64,000 nucleotides of DNA from Symsagittifera roscoffensis (GCF_963678635.1 NC_087069.1:55430709-55494708), one strand, 5' to 3'; shown: positions 23,989 through 36,104, numbered from the stretch's first letter. Notes: generated by a model from the letters alone, not told the origin. Program-made: numbers and translations.

Positions 23989-25042
23989 GGGACACTATCA
24001 ACATTTTTCTATTTCCATTTTTGGTGGTCCTTATTATTGGTTTTGGTTAATTATATGAATCATATTAATTGTTATATTTGTTTCGGGCAAATGAACTTTC
24101 GACATAGTTGAAATTTTTTAGTGAAAGATGTATTGACTTTTTTGGTATATCGTAAAACTCACCGGCGATTTGGAAATGTGTCGGTTAGGAAATATTACCC
24201 ACTTCATGAACCACTTCATGAACCAGCTGGAGTAAAAACTAGCAACTAGAAACTTCATGATCAATCATGCATTATTTAAAATTTGATTTCACATTTCACA
24301 TTCTCACGAAATTTGTCATGGTTAGTCAGGAGGTTTCCAGGAATGAGATACTCTTATGTCGTAGGTCTTCAAAATTATTGCAGTGAAGTGCAAATCCACT
24401 GATTTCTAAAAAAATTTTTGGCGTTTCTCGAAAAGTGCCCTATTTTTTCCTACTGAAATTAATGCTTCTCGTAAAACTCACATCTTTCAATTTTGAGAGT
24501 GTTTTGAACGTTTTTTTTTTCTCGAAAACAACTATCTCGAATCTAAGATTGTAACTTGAACCAAAAATATAATTTGTTTGGAATTCCGTGCATAAGTGAA
24601 TATGCCGGAAAGGTTTTTGCAATTTTTTGATTTTTGACTTTTTATGTTCTCTTTAATTTTTGCGGAAACAACGCTCTCAAATCTGACGTTTTGATTTCAA
24701 CCGCGAGAATAGAAAGTGAGGAGCATAACTGCTAAACGAAGGGGTCCTTAATTTTTCCGGGGACCCTGATCTTAGGATTTTGTAAAAGAAAGAAATTTTC
24801 CACCCAAAAAGCAGAAGACCCTCTACTCAGGGTCTTGCTTAGCTTAGCTTAACAACAAGGGACATTATCAAAACTTTTTCTAATTCCAATTTTTGGCGCC
24901 CTAATTATTGTTTCTGGTTAATTATATGAATCAGATTAATTGTTATATTTATTTCGGGCGAATGAACTTTCGACATAGTTGAAATTTTTTAGTGAAAGAT
25001 GAATTGCCTTTTATGGTATATCGTTAAAATTCACCGGCGATT
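23860..25042. repeat. Direct duplication of Polinton subterminal sequence (period 882 bp)
   Basis: 23860-24165 and 24742-25042 are near-identical direct copies, sharing GCAGAAGACCCTCTACT, AATTGTTATATTT and GAACTTTCGACATAGTTGAA. Between them lies 24170-24735, a diverged copy of 20210-20840. The left end of the element has thus been rearranged after insertion or in an ancestor. Confidence 0.8.
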
Positions 25043-25349
25043 TTGCCAGCGTAGCTTAAATGTTGGCAGCAGTAGACTAATTCCTAAATTTGAGCTATTT
25101 TTTATGATGAAAAGGCAATAAAAGGAAATTACTCTCCAAAGGCGGCGGTCGTTTCTGGACAAAATATACCAAATGATAAAATTGTTGAATTTTGAAAAAA
25201 GAAAAAAGAAGTTGAAGGGATTTTGCTGTAGAAAAGTGAAGATAGAGATAATTTGGTGTACTGAAGATATTGATAACGAACAATTACAGTTGAGAGTGTC
25301 TTCAACCACGGAAAAATATTCGTTTTTCAAACTCTGTAATGAACGCTCG

Positions 25350-25582
25350 TGTTTGTCGAAAAGGTAAAGAAAGTTTCAAAGAAAGAACAAGAGTTAAATT
25401 TAAAAGGACAGTTTCATTTTTGGGAGCATCAACAAATCACTCGGTGCAATTCTACAAAACAAAAATTTGGAACAGTGAGCGATCTAAAAATAGATTATTA
25501 TGAAAACTTATTTGACTATTCGTTTGATTTCAAACAATTTGTGTTGAAAAATCATGGAGAGAAAAAGCCATTCATGTTTTAG
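25350..25582 (+). pseudogene. Unrecognised open frame inside the Polinton relic
   Basis: A 77-codon K/F-rich frame that runs on from 25173 in another frame; it includes DYYENLFDYSFDFKQFVLKN. It is probably a remnant of an element gene, but no family is recognised. Confidence 0.3.
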
Positions 25583-25636
25583 CAAGCTATCAAAATACAA
25601 AAAAACTTCCGGTTGTTTATTTGAAAATTTACCTCT

Positions 25637-27157
25637 TTCATTCCTCGTTTTGATTGCCGTCGTATTTTCGTCGCGGAGCCAAGTCATGAACGCACTTGCT
25701 CTAGACGTAGAGACTTTCTTTCTCTCTGTTCATGGATGGCTACTAAGGCGTTGCTTGTCGCTACGCTCCTCGGGAACGCCTCCGCGGGTGTAGTAACATT
25801 TTTTAATACAAAAGAGCAAAAGAAAAACAATATTTAAAACTTGAGATTCTTCTCCATGATGATTTCACAAACAAAGTGTTTGTATCATTTTCGATACAAC
25901 CATACCCACTTAAATTTATTTCAATGGCTCTAGAAAACTCAGCAGCATTTTCACCATTCAAAATGTTTGTGAAGCGTTCAATTGTTAGGCTAGTAATCAT
26001 GTCAGGAATTTGAACAAAATTAGTCTGCGAGCCGAAGCAAACTGGAGGCAATCGACTGCAAACTGGAACACCACTAATATCTAGATTGTTGATAGAGTTA
26101 TAGTTCACAGTTTTTTTCAATTTTTCCATCAGAGGTCCAGACATTTGATACTTGGAGCAACTAAAAATTAAAAATTTGAATGTAGAGAGAAGGCAGAGGA
26201 CGACGAAGGCTTTTGAAGTCACTTTGTTTAGTGTATTGGTAGACTCTTTTGTAACTTCAACCAGCACATGGTAATGTTTTTCGTTGTCAATCGAGTGATT
26301 GCAAAAATCCGATTTATTCGAGTGGGAGGATACCGCATCTCTTGCATTTGAAGCGAAGCCGGAGAAATTGGGTTCATGATTCAAGCTGAAAACTTTGTAA
26401 TTTTTACGGAATTGTTTGAAATAATCAGGGGATTGCTCATACATTGCTTCAACCATGGCTTTGTAGTTTCAATTAATTAACGAGTTACTAATGTTACCTA
26501 ACCCGACAGTTATCATCTTTTTTACTTTTGCATTCCTTTCCCGAGCATGAAAACTCTTTAGGTTTGCTTTGTTTTTTTTCTAAAACAAAGCAAATCTAGT
26601 TTTTCAGTCACGTTGGATATTTTTCGTCAATCTATTGATTTTTGCGTAGTTGTCCGCCAAGGACTTGAATTCACCGGTTGATAAGTTTTTTCCCCTGTAG
26701 ATACTTGAAAATTCCCTCTTCGTCTTTTTTTGTACAATTTGATAGTTATATAAGTACGAGTACTCTAACTAAACGTTTACCATTCGAAGATATATCCCAA
26801 AAATCATCGAAATAGTCAACATCGGTTTCAAGAGAAGCGTGCATTATAAATAATTTTTAGTGTGGAATGTTGAAGAAGGACTGATAACAGTATACAAAAC
26901 AGATCATGCGCTCCCAAAATTAAAATGTATATGACAACTTTACGGGCCTGTTAAGCCGTAATGTTAAAACCTAAACATCAAGGATATAATATCGTTAACG
27001 ATAAACGACAATTTATATGGGTATTCAGTTGCTTTTTCCCCGGGTATACTCTAAAAACGATTGCAGTCATCCATGAACACAGAGAGAGAGAACGCCTCCT
27101 CGTCATGACTTGGCTCCCGGACGAAAATACGACGGCAATCAAAACGAGGAATGGACT
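25637..27157. repeat. Inverted repeat pair 25637-25740 / 27064-27157
   Basis: 25637-25740 is the complement of 27064-27157: both contain CCTCGTTTTGATTGCCGTCG, ATTTTCGTC, GAGCCAAGTCATGA and CTCTGT(G)TTCATGGATG. A further piece at 28738-28775 is the complement of 25745-25785 (CGTAGCNACNAGCAACG). These ~100-bp arms flank the 217-codon ORF at 25803-26456. Confidence 0.8.
25803..26456 (-). CDS. Unrecognised 217-codon ORF inside the Polinton relic
   Basis: This is the longest open frame outside simple repeats. It starts MVEAMYEQSPDYFKQFRKNY and ends SSFKYCFSFALLY. One hydrophobic stretch (AFVVLCLLSTFKFLIFSC, about residues 83-100) could be a membrane segment. It is opposite in strand to the polymerase relic. 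Being uninterrupted within a decayed element is notable, but I recognise no domain and the AT-rich context makes chance ORFs of some length possible. Confidence 0.35.
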   Translation of the reverse strand: MVEAMYEQSPDYFKQFRKNYKVFSLNHEPNFSGFASNARDAVSSHSNKSDFCNHSIDNEKHYHVLVEVTKESTNTLNKVTSKAFVVLCLLSTFKFLIFSCSKYQMSGPLMEKLKKTVNYNSINNLDISGVPVCSRLPPVCFGSQTNFVQIPDMITSLTIERFTNILNGENAAEFSRAIEINLSGYGCIENDTNTLFVKSSWRRISSFKYCFSFALLY

Positions 27158-29200
27158 ACAAAAAGTCATATATTGCTACCGTATAGTATATTGTCATAAC
27201 TTCCTTCCTGATCAACCCATCTACTTTGACAGAATCGAAAAAAATGAACGAGAGTTGCACTATTATTGAGAGCTATCCGGCATTAGTAAAAACTGAGACA
27301 AACGACACAATCTCGCTCGAGCAGTCACCCAGAAAAATTCTCTTCGCGTATCATTGGGAGTCAATCCCGTTGTATGAAAATCATCAGCAGAGATGTACTT
27401 GTGCTCATGCAGAGAGTGAAGCGATATTCCGACAGCAATGTCTCCCGAGTCGTTTGTTATGGGATCAGTTACAACTCCAGAACAATTATTTCCTATTCAG
27501 ATGCTTGGACGACAGAGAATGCCGAGACAACTGATCTAGTCACCCCAGATTTAGTTCAAGAAACGCCTCCAAATGCAGCTTTCTATGCCCCAAAAAGGAA
27601 AAAATACAGTTTCGAGAGTTATAATAACTTGAACAAACATTTTTCTTTTGTTTCATTTCTTATTCCACAGGTTTCGTATTTTCATTTTTGTTTGTGTTTT
27701 TAAACTTGTATCGACATGACCATGTGTATATTGTTTCTCTCAGATTTTATCTCGCCTAGTACAACAATTAATTGCTCTTGAAGTTTTCAGCAAAATGTTA
27801 GAACAAAACTTAAAAAAAGTTGAAATCGAGAATAATTTTACGCCAAAAGTGTTGTTTAGGAAAGATTAAGAGGTGAAGAGACATAGCAAAGTCTCAAAAA
27901 GATGATGCAATTGCGGTTCACTGAAGAGAAGTGTAGATATTTTTGAGTATTTTGCTTTCTTTTCAAAAGAAAGATAAATGTGGAAGGGTCCAACAGTTTC
28001 AAGTTGGTAGTCCAACCATTTTTTGGCTTTTTTTCAAACACTCTCTGATCTCTCTCTCTCTCTATCATAATACTTTGTGTCCGCTGGGTTCAGCCAGGTT
28101 TTATGCAAAGTAACAAAGAGTGTTTTAAGCCAAAAATTTGCCTTTTATTACGTTTACATACAATGCTTTGCGTTGTAACTGATATTTTTTGGTAAAAAAC
28201 GTGAAAAACTGATAATTCATTTTGTTTTTCAAAAATGAACATAACCCTTAACACTGCTCAGAAAATTTTGGCAAGTTGATTGATGTTAGTTTGAATATAT
28301 TTGGAGACACAAAATTTTTCATCAATTATTTTTTACACAAAAATCAGATGTTCTTAGAAAATTACAATTTTTAAGCGTCTACTCGCATTGATTTGACTAT
28401 AATCCTTTTTTAATTTCCACGCATGGTTGCCCTAATGTGGTATCAGATAGCTTCTAAAAGTTCATATCACATATTTAAACGAATATAAAATGAGAATTAA
28501 AACTTTACGGTAGAAATGACGGAAAAAACTTTTTTACGGTAAAAAATACAGAAAATAATTATGTTTTTTTTTCAAGTTTTGAACACGACCAAAAGAATTG
28601 TGCTCGAGATCAAATAATTTTTACTGGTTTCATTTCAATTTTTTTTAGAATTTTTTTTTCGGCAAAATGAAAAAGATGAGGTTTTTCTTTAGTTTGGTAA
28701 GAAACCATTATTTTTTCACTTGATTTTCCAAAATGGGAGGCATTCCCGAGGAGCGTAGCAACGAGCAACGTCAGGATAGGTATTGCCCCTTAAATCAAAC
28801 GGGCATATCTTAGAATTTCGAAGGGCTTGACTTAAAATTTTTCTCGGTACACTGAATCACATGAAATAAACTTTGAATTCGATATCTTGTAAACGTATTC
28901 AAATGACAATCTATGCTTATCATGCATCTGCAACTATCGAAATATCCAAGTTGCAAAATTTTTTGCAGTTACTATCCCATATATAACTAAATGATACAGT
29001 TTTGGGCTTCATTTTCTGCACAATTTATCTCACATTTTTTTAATTTCTATTTATGCAAACCAAGAAGTCAATTGAAATCATTAAAAAAATACTGTTCCGC
29101 AGTTTAAATAAGTCAGAAAACTTTAGGCTCAATATGAATCGTTATAAACTTTAAATACTGTAATTTACTACTGAAATGTTAATTGAAAGTCTAAACCAGT
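26457..29200. other. Interior of the Polinton relic with no recognised gene
   Basis: Overlapping + strand frames at 26961-27269, 27226-27534 and 27374-27703 switch frame repeatedly, as decayed coding sequence does, but none has a domain I recognise. A (TC)n run occurs at 28045-28062. Confidence 0.4.
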
Positions 29201-29579
29201 CCCAAAAGTGCCAAATCTTAAAATAAAATTTATCGCTACCCCTTGAAATTAACAGCAAAAATTGAGGCGGTAAATGAATCAGTTTTTGAATATACAAAAC
29301 CCTTGCACCTGGACGAGGTGAAGAGACATAGACAGTTTAAAAGTGTAATGATCCCTGTTTTTGAAAAACAAATTATTTATTGTCAAAATCACGGTGAAGA
29401 ATACCTCTCGTTAATAGCTTCTACTTGTCCTTACTTGCAAAACTCTTAGTTTTCAGTCCTAGTCACTTATTGTTTTTGCTTCTTCAAAACCAGTTCTACT
29501 TCGATCTTGAAGATTTCCTGAATTACTCAATATCTTCAACATACAATGCTGAACTCTACTTCTATCGCGACACTTGTTC

Positions 29580-29690
29580 CTTGCCAGCTGTGCGGAAAAA
29601 CATTGAGCTATAAAAGGAACTTGAGAAGACATGTGCAAAAAAGTTCTCAAGAACCTTCCTCCGCCTCCACCTCAATTTGATTGCGATGAT
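29580..29690 (+). pseudogene. Zinc-finger-like segment before the polymerase relic
   Basis: The frame through 29582-29650 encodes CQLCGKTLSYKRNLRRHVQK, a C2H2-like finger lacking a properly placed second histidine. Stop soon after. Polymerase sequence follows within about 40 bases in another frame. It could be the N-terminal part of the element's polymerase gene or a separate small protein. Confidence 0.5.
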
Positions 29691-31635
29691 TTTTAGGTAA
29701 CCTTTCCGGAGACGCCTATCTAAAAGTTTGCAAGCCCGACCCGAAACGCTTAATGGACCGTGAACAGCCGGACCTTGTGCAGCGAATGATATGAGGAGCC
29801 CCTCGTCGGTTTACGCGTGACAATTTTACAAAGCAAACAAAAAATATCGATAGTTTTTAGCTCTCAGAACTATTAAGCTACATCCTCAATATTGACACAA
29901 ACATTTTGTACGGGGGATTATTAATGAAATACTGCCTTTAGCCATACGATTTTTCAATAGTTGAAAAAAAGATTAGAAAACATACTGTTCACCAGCGAAA
30001 CCTCAGAGTGGGGTTATCTAGTTGAAGTCAATTTGACCCTAGCCGAAGAGCTTCATAACTTATTTGCTGATTACGCTCTTGTTTTTTCTCGTGAAGTAGT
30101 GGCATCGGTGCAATGAGCAACGAGCAAGTCGACATCCATGTAAAATTGGAAATCACCACGCTGCCAAAGGTGCCAAAGCTTCTGCAGACTTAACGTCCTA
30201 AAGAAGGCTATGTTTTGTCTTACTTTAATCTAAAAATGTACCATAAGTTGTGGTTGAAAATAACTCACCTCGGAAAAGTTCTTCAGTTCCGCCAAAGTCA
30301 CTGGATGGCACCCTTTGTCGGCCTCAACACCCGCTTGCGTAAGACTGACGTAAACGAATTCCAGGAGAACTTTTACAAACTAATTGTTAATTCAGCATTC
30401 GGTAAAAGATTGGAGTCCAAGTTAGAAAGAAAGAAGCTGGAGGTTGTAAGGAATGATAGAGAACTTCTTCAAAAAACAGCTCTGAGTATAATTAAGAGCT
30501 TTCATATAATTTACGATCAATTAACCACAATCAGCTTCCACTTAGAAAAATTTTAGGGACAAACCTATGGTAATTGGTGCTACCGTCTTAGACATCGCCA
30601 AGCGTTCATGTTTCAATTTGAAGAAAAATGAAAACGAAAAATGAAAACAAAGAAAAATGAAAACGAATCTCATTCTGGAAATATTATACTCCAACATGGA
30701 TAGTTTTAATTATGCTATAAAAACTGACGACGTTTACCAATTCTTAGAGAAAAAAAAGCTGATTTTGACTTTTCAAATTCTGATTAGGACCATTTCCTGT
30801 TCGACGATACCAACAGGAAGTCGTGCTAAATTTTAAAGACGAGACTGGTGGGAAGCCGATCAAAGAATTCATCGTCCTAAAGCCGAAAATTTATTCGGTC
30901 CTACCTAATGGTAAACAAAATCCCAACTTAAGCCACCCCTTCATCCCCATTCCTACATTTTTACAGAAAAAAAGTACCACAACCACCACCAACCTCCCTC
31001 CCTCCCCCCTTAATTTGGCTGACTTTGGCAACGTTTTACCAAGTGACCCAAATGTTGAAGTATCTGAAAACAAATTTCTTCCCTTTTCCTCTTTTTTAAT
31101 CATAATTTAGAGTCTTTTGCTCTTTGGTAGAAATGAATGAAACTTTGTTCGGTATAAATTCGTTTGCTGAAATGAATTGAAACTGTCCCCTGCCTTGTAG
31201 AAAATCATAATAACTTTCCTTCTGCTGAAAAGGCACCCGAAAATTGAGTGCAAAGGGAATAAAACGGAGTGCACAGCGAGAACTGGTCCAAAAACCCTCA
31301 GGGACACAGTATTCACAGGAAAAACAAGGAGAGTGTACAACTATTTATAGTTTCGAAAGGTCACACTCATTTCACAGTGAAACTAAACAAACTTGCTTCA
31401 TCACAATTCGACTCAGTACGTTTTCTACGTTTCGACGGGATTTCGACAGTTCCCTTTGGCCATAAAACCGCCGAAGAAATGCATTTTTAGAAATATTTAC
31501 GCGGACATCGAATGTGCCAACTCATACAAGGAAGATGATAACAGCTCGCCCAAATTTCAACTTCCGGATTGGGGATTTTTACAACGTCCCTACTCAGAAA
31601 CAGAGCTGCGAAAAGAAGAAGCTTCTAGTAGCTGA
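29690..31635 (+). pseudogene. Polinton-type DNA polymerase B relic
   Basis: Fragments of a protein-primed-type family B polymerase in order, in shifting frames: LMDREQPDLVQRMI then a stop (29740-29800); EWGYLVEVNLT and EELHNLFADYAL (30005-30090); a 113-codon frame (30215-30556) with VLQFRQSHWMAPFVGLNTR and FYKLIVNSAFGKRLESK; KPMVIGATVLDIAKR (30560-30605); YSNMDSFNYAIK (30690-30725), where the usual catalytic DTDS is changed; FKDETGGKPIKEF (30826-30864); and FTVKLNKLASSQFD with FDGISTVPFGH near 31370-31475. A ~270-base stretch of poor similarity (30960-31230) interrupts it. The 3'-5' exonuclease part is missing. In Polintons this enzyme copies the element; here it is non-functional. Confidence 0.88.
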
Positions 31636-32135
31636 AACCGTGAACGTCTACTGTAAATAATCCATTTATTTTATCTAAAGCGTCAGAAGAAAGACCATGT
31701 TAAAACAGCGAAAAGAAAACCAAAACAATAAATATTTTATTCTGAAACATATATTTTGAGTTGATTTTTACAGCTCGTCCTTTTTTTACTTTAGCTTAAA
31801 CTTGTTTTGGTTTTTACCAATTTACCGCTAATAAAAAATTCCTATTGGGCTCAGTAACTGTTTCAACATAAATAGCTTCAGGCAAACTAAATAGTTGACG
31901 CAAACAAAGTGTTAGTTCAAACAAATGTGTTAAATCATTCGGCTCAGCTTTAATAACAAATTGTAATTAGCATGAAAACTCTTTGACGAAAAAAAGAAAG
32001 CCAGGAAATGACATCCACATAAAACTAGGACAAAAACGAAAAATTCAGGATTAAGGACGGTTAAATTTAGTTATTGCGGGAAATGGGACCGCTTTAAAGG
32101 CAATTAGAAAGAATTGTTGTAACGGATCCGGGTTG

Positions 32136-32329
32136 TTAAGCTCAGCTTAACAAGATCCTAGGAAGGGGTTCTTTTACTTTAGGGGTGGTAAAACGTCCAT
32201 TCACAAAATCCTAGGATAGGGGTCCTCCAAAAAATTAAGGACTCCTTTCCTAGCGCGTTACGTGAGGACCACCCTCCTCCCCCTTAGGAAGGACCCCCCT
32301 TAGGATCCGGTACACGATACAATACTACT
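32136..32329. repeat. Polinton right TIR
   Basis: On the complement it reads AGTAGTATTGTATCGTGTAC, then GGGGGGTCCTTCCTAAG and CCTAGGATTTTGTG, then GCTTAACAACCC. Followed by the target duplication TGTGTT at 32330-32335. Confidence 0.85.
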
Positions 32330-32335
32330 TGTGTT

Positions 32336-34254
32336 GTAGTTTTCAGAGGGGGTGAAAACTGGAAAAGAAAGCTCATAGTTTATCTGAATTTTGGGCATAC
32401 AACAGTATGCGGCTCTTCCCCCCACCTCTCACGAGCTTCAATGTTGTGCCCGGGTCGAGATCCCGCTCAAAAACCGCTCAAAATGTAACAGAGGCTTTCA
32501 AAAGTTGAACATGAAGACTAAACGTATTAGCCGTGACCTTTTTAGTCCGCATGGAATTTCAATACAGACGGACAATTTGAACCAAATAATTACCTGTAAG
32601 AATTCGCAGGTCCGTGAAAGGAACAATAGCCCTACTTGCACGCAAAAAAAAGAAGGAAAAATTTTCCCTTCAACTCACATGAGCAGTTTTTTTTTGTGGT
32701 GACACTAGGTATTTACAAGATAATTTACCAGAATATGTTCGTCATGACCGAATAAGTCCACAGACCATCTTTTGAAACAATTGGACCAGTTCAAAGAAAA
32801 AAAAATGCTCCTACTCTTTTTCCCAACCTGAGAACTTTTACAAACAGTTTTTTGTTCACAGCGTACAAAGGATAAAAAGCGTAAGATTGGAAGACATTTG
32901 GTCTTCAAACTTACCCTTTTGTAAAACACTCTTATTAGTCCATAAATTTGATATTTATGTGAAAGAGTGAGGGGGAGTGAAGCACCGCCAAAAATTTTTT
33001 TTGTAAAATATCGCAAATGGAGGGAAAATGAGAAAAAGCCAAAAAAAACTGTGGTCTCTACCATTTCGTATTTACTGCCAGTTTTTTTATTTTCGAATGT
33101 TTTCAATTATCTAAGTACCATAAAAGTTAGCATATGAGCTCATAACTTCAATACATACATAGCTGGCCTTATAGACAACTTCCTGAAAGCGATAGTTTTT
33201 CTGTAAAACTTGAAAACTTGAATTATAAGTCAGATGTGTAATATACTAAATGAGTTTTTGCCGAATAGTATAAAATTATATTTAACAGCCCCTTTATCTA
33301 ATATGACCCCTCCATGCATAAAGACACAGGCAAGAGGGGTTCCAGTACTTCCAAAAACGGATTAAGATTGGTTTCAGTATAAAAAAATACGAAGACTAAG
33401 AAGAAAAAACTCAGGTTGATTTGAAGCAAATTGAAATTGATGTGAGCTGATCAAAAAAACATGCTAAAAAAAACTTTCTCATATCGGTCTTATGTTGACG
33501 CAAATTCATCTTTTCCAGTTTTCATTTGTCTTTGTTTTTAGGGGATTCTAACAGATTTTTTTGATTTTTTCTTTCGCATTTGTTGAAGTGGGTTTGGCAT
33601 TTATTTTTGCCCAAACTTTTTCTTTTTTTTTATCTTTGACCCTCGCTATGAAAATATCGTAGTGTCTGATAACATTTTGAAAAAAATTTTAAGTTTTTCA
33701 GCGTTTCGCTGCATATTTTTGAGCTCAAAATTTTGAATTGACTGTTCTCTCGATTTGTTACATGGGTTTTTGCTCTAATTCTGATTTAAATAGATGGTTT
33801 TTGACAATGTTATTGCAAGTTTTTGAGCTCGGAATCTGATTTACTAATCGACATTTGATTTTAAACATAGGTTACAGCCAAAATCTGATTAATGTTGATA
33901 TGATTTCTTTGATTCAATTGCACTCTTTTTTATCTTGAAACTTGTTTTATATTGATCATTTTGTTTGATTGATGATTTAAATGGACTGATGCTTTTTTAT
34001 TGAATTAAATGCAAAATTTTGAGCACAAAGTTTGATTGTTATTGGACAGTTTGTTCATTGTATGCATAAATTTTTGCTCAAAGTCAGGTTTAAACTGACG
34101 GTTTTCTCTGATTTCATTGCATAATTTTGAGTTTGCAGCCTGATTTATAATAAATAATAATCTGTTCCTGCAATTCGCAAAGGAGCTAGCAGTACGCCTG
34201 AACATTCCTATTGAGGATAGCCCGTTTATATTATCTCCCCACATTCCAAACTGT
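32336..34254. other. Spacer with no recognised gene
   Basis: AT-rich. Two ~100-130-codon frames (32391-32702 +, 32705-33106 -) carry no recognisable domain. From about 33480 to 34160 loosely repeating TGATTT...TTGAGCTC...AATTTGATT text suggests a very degenerate tandem family. Confidence 0.4.
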
Positions 34255-34325
34255 TATTTTGTTGAGTGAAGCTCTTTTTTGCGACTCGAAGCCATTTTTT
34301 TGCGTCTAGAACTTTCACGTGGTAC
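34255..34325. repeat. Terminal fragment related to 5145-5205
   Basis: GAAGCTCTTTTTTGCGACTC, GCGTCTAGAACTTTCACGTG and GTACCA match the complement of 5145-5205 at the right end of the foldback element and just outside it, so the element family extends past the hairpin. Confidence 0.65.
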
Positions 34326-34339
34326 CACTATTGCAGCCG

Positions 34340-34486
34340 AAATTAGTCAGGCTGTGATAGACCTGAAGCTAGAGGTCAAGTAACAGCTCATCCTCTCAGA
34401 CTAACAATGCCATGTCATGGGGTCGAATTTAAGATCTGACAATTTCAAAGTGAACGCCTTACCACTATGCTAAGTTTCCTCTATAC
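34340..34486 (-). repeat. tRNA-derived SINE (or tRNA pseudogene head plus body)
   Basis: On the minus strand AACTTAGCATAGTGGTAAGG gives an RNA polymerase III A box (34462-34472), CACTTTGAAATTGTCAG looks like an anticodon arm, and AAATTCGACCCC (34419-34430) a B box about 50 bases away, which is the tRNA spacing. The sequence then continues about 80 bases into a non-tRNA body. No functional tRNA cloverleaf is claimed. Confidence 0.65.
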
Positions 34487-36104
34487 CATTTATATAGACC
34501 ATTTGCCTGATTTCTTACATAGATTTTGCTTGAATTCTGATTTTCATTGATAATACTGATAAAAAAATTAATTAATAGTCTTAATATTAATAATATAATA
34601 TAAAATATTATTGTCATGGTTTTAAATAAAATGTTGTATACCAAATTTTAGCAAAAAATTGACTTCAATTGTTTTAAAATATAATTTTTAGACAATAAAA
34701 GTGATCAAGAGCCGTTCAAAATGAATTCATATGCATTTTAGCGAGATTCAGATGGATTTAAGTAAGATTTGGATGAATTTAGGGGAATATGATTCCTTAT
34801 TTTTACATGTTTAATTGATTTAGATTGATTTAAAGTCAATTTAAATGGACCCAAAATCATTTTTGTCAGTGCGGGTTATGTAGCGATGAAATCAAAGCTT
34901 CTTGTATACTTGCTGTCGGAAAAGCACGATGAGAAACTAAAACAAGCAGTTATCGATCTGTAGATAGCAACTGGTTTTATAATTGAAATTACCACCTGGC
35001 ATGAAACTGTTTAATCAAGCCGATTGTCAGATTTTGGCATGTACTTACAGAGCTTCGAGCTTTTCTCTCTCGGCACAATATTATGCACTCAAAATCAAAA
35101 ATTAAGCTCAGAAATAATGAATGACAATTTTGAATTGCTTCAAAAACAGCAGAAAAAATACAATCGTCTCTCTGTTTAACTCATAATAACGTGCATGCGC
35201 AAATATATTTGTTTATATGCAAAAAGTTCATTTTTAACTGCATTTAAAAGTGTATTTTGATGTTGTTTTGTTAGTACATCAATTTGTCGCCCCTGGTTTT
35301 CAAAAAAAGAGAAACATTTTTTGCTTCAATTGGTATTGATTTTATATTCATTTCAATTCATACGATTGAAACATCGTTATATCTGTTTGGAAAAGCTGAG
35401 CTTATGAACAAAATTGTGTCAAAATAGTGTTTGAAAACAGACCAGAAATTGAAACAAGTAAATTTATCATAAATTGATTGCACTTGACATAAAGAAGTGG
35501 TTATTTGGACAATGGGGGATCCGAATGACATGGACACATACCTCATCCCTTCGGAAGCAGGTTCGTCTTCCATTTACACTGAAATCATCTTTGTTCAACA
35601 CTTTATCTCATAATCTGCCTTAACTTCGGGTGGTTGCAAGAAAGCTGGCGCAAACGATGCTAACTTTCCATTAACCTGGTCAAGATTTTGAATATTTACG
35701 TCCAGAGAAAAAGTGGGAATAATTTGAATTTTCTATGCATTCCCAACAGTTATCAAAGTTTTTATTGGAAAAGCAGAAAACAATCCATGGACAATCGGAT
35801 TAGTCCCAGCTTGAGAAAACGGTTCGATGTTTCCGATTCATGCATGGATTGTTGTCTCATGATTCAATTTCTTCGAACCAAGTTTAGGTATAGTCAGAAG
35901 ATTAATTTAAGGATTTGGTTGCGAAATATCACATTTTTCCAGTTGCCATAATTAGTAAATTGTACCTATTTTGTAATTATGTAGTTTTTGTGTAGCGAGT
36001 TACGAAGGTAGTTAAGAATGGGCGTGAAAACCAGGTTGTTCCCATTGCCACTTCTTTGATTTCCTCTCAATCAGTTTCCTCCGTTTATCCTTTTTAGACT
36101 ATTC
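34487..36104. other. Spacer with no recognised gene
   Basis: AT-rich, with only short chance frames. Nothing repeat-like stood out on reading. Confidence 0.35.

Larger units (their letters stand above)
23782..32329 (+). mobile_element. Polinton/Maverick-type element relic (8.5 kb)
   Basis: TIRs start AGTAGTATTGTA on both ends (left 23782 onward, right ending 32329 on the complement) and share GGGGGGTCCTTCCTAAG and CCTAGGATTTTGT. A perfect 6-bp target duplication TGTGTT flanks the element (23776-23781 and 32330-32335). Six-base duplications, TIRs opening with AG and a protein-primed-type DNA polymerase B are the hallmarks of Polintons. A broken polymerase B lies near the right end on the + strand. 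Integrase, packaging ATPase, protease and capsid genes were not recognised. The length is about half of a usual 15-20 kb element, so large deletions are inferred. It is clearly inactive. Confidence 0.85.

Noticed and set aside
28045-28062. (TC)n run as a promoter element
   Set aside because: It is a short simple repeat inside a decayed transposon with no gene start nearby.
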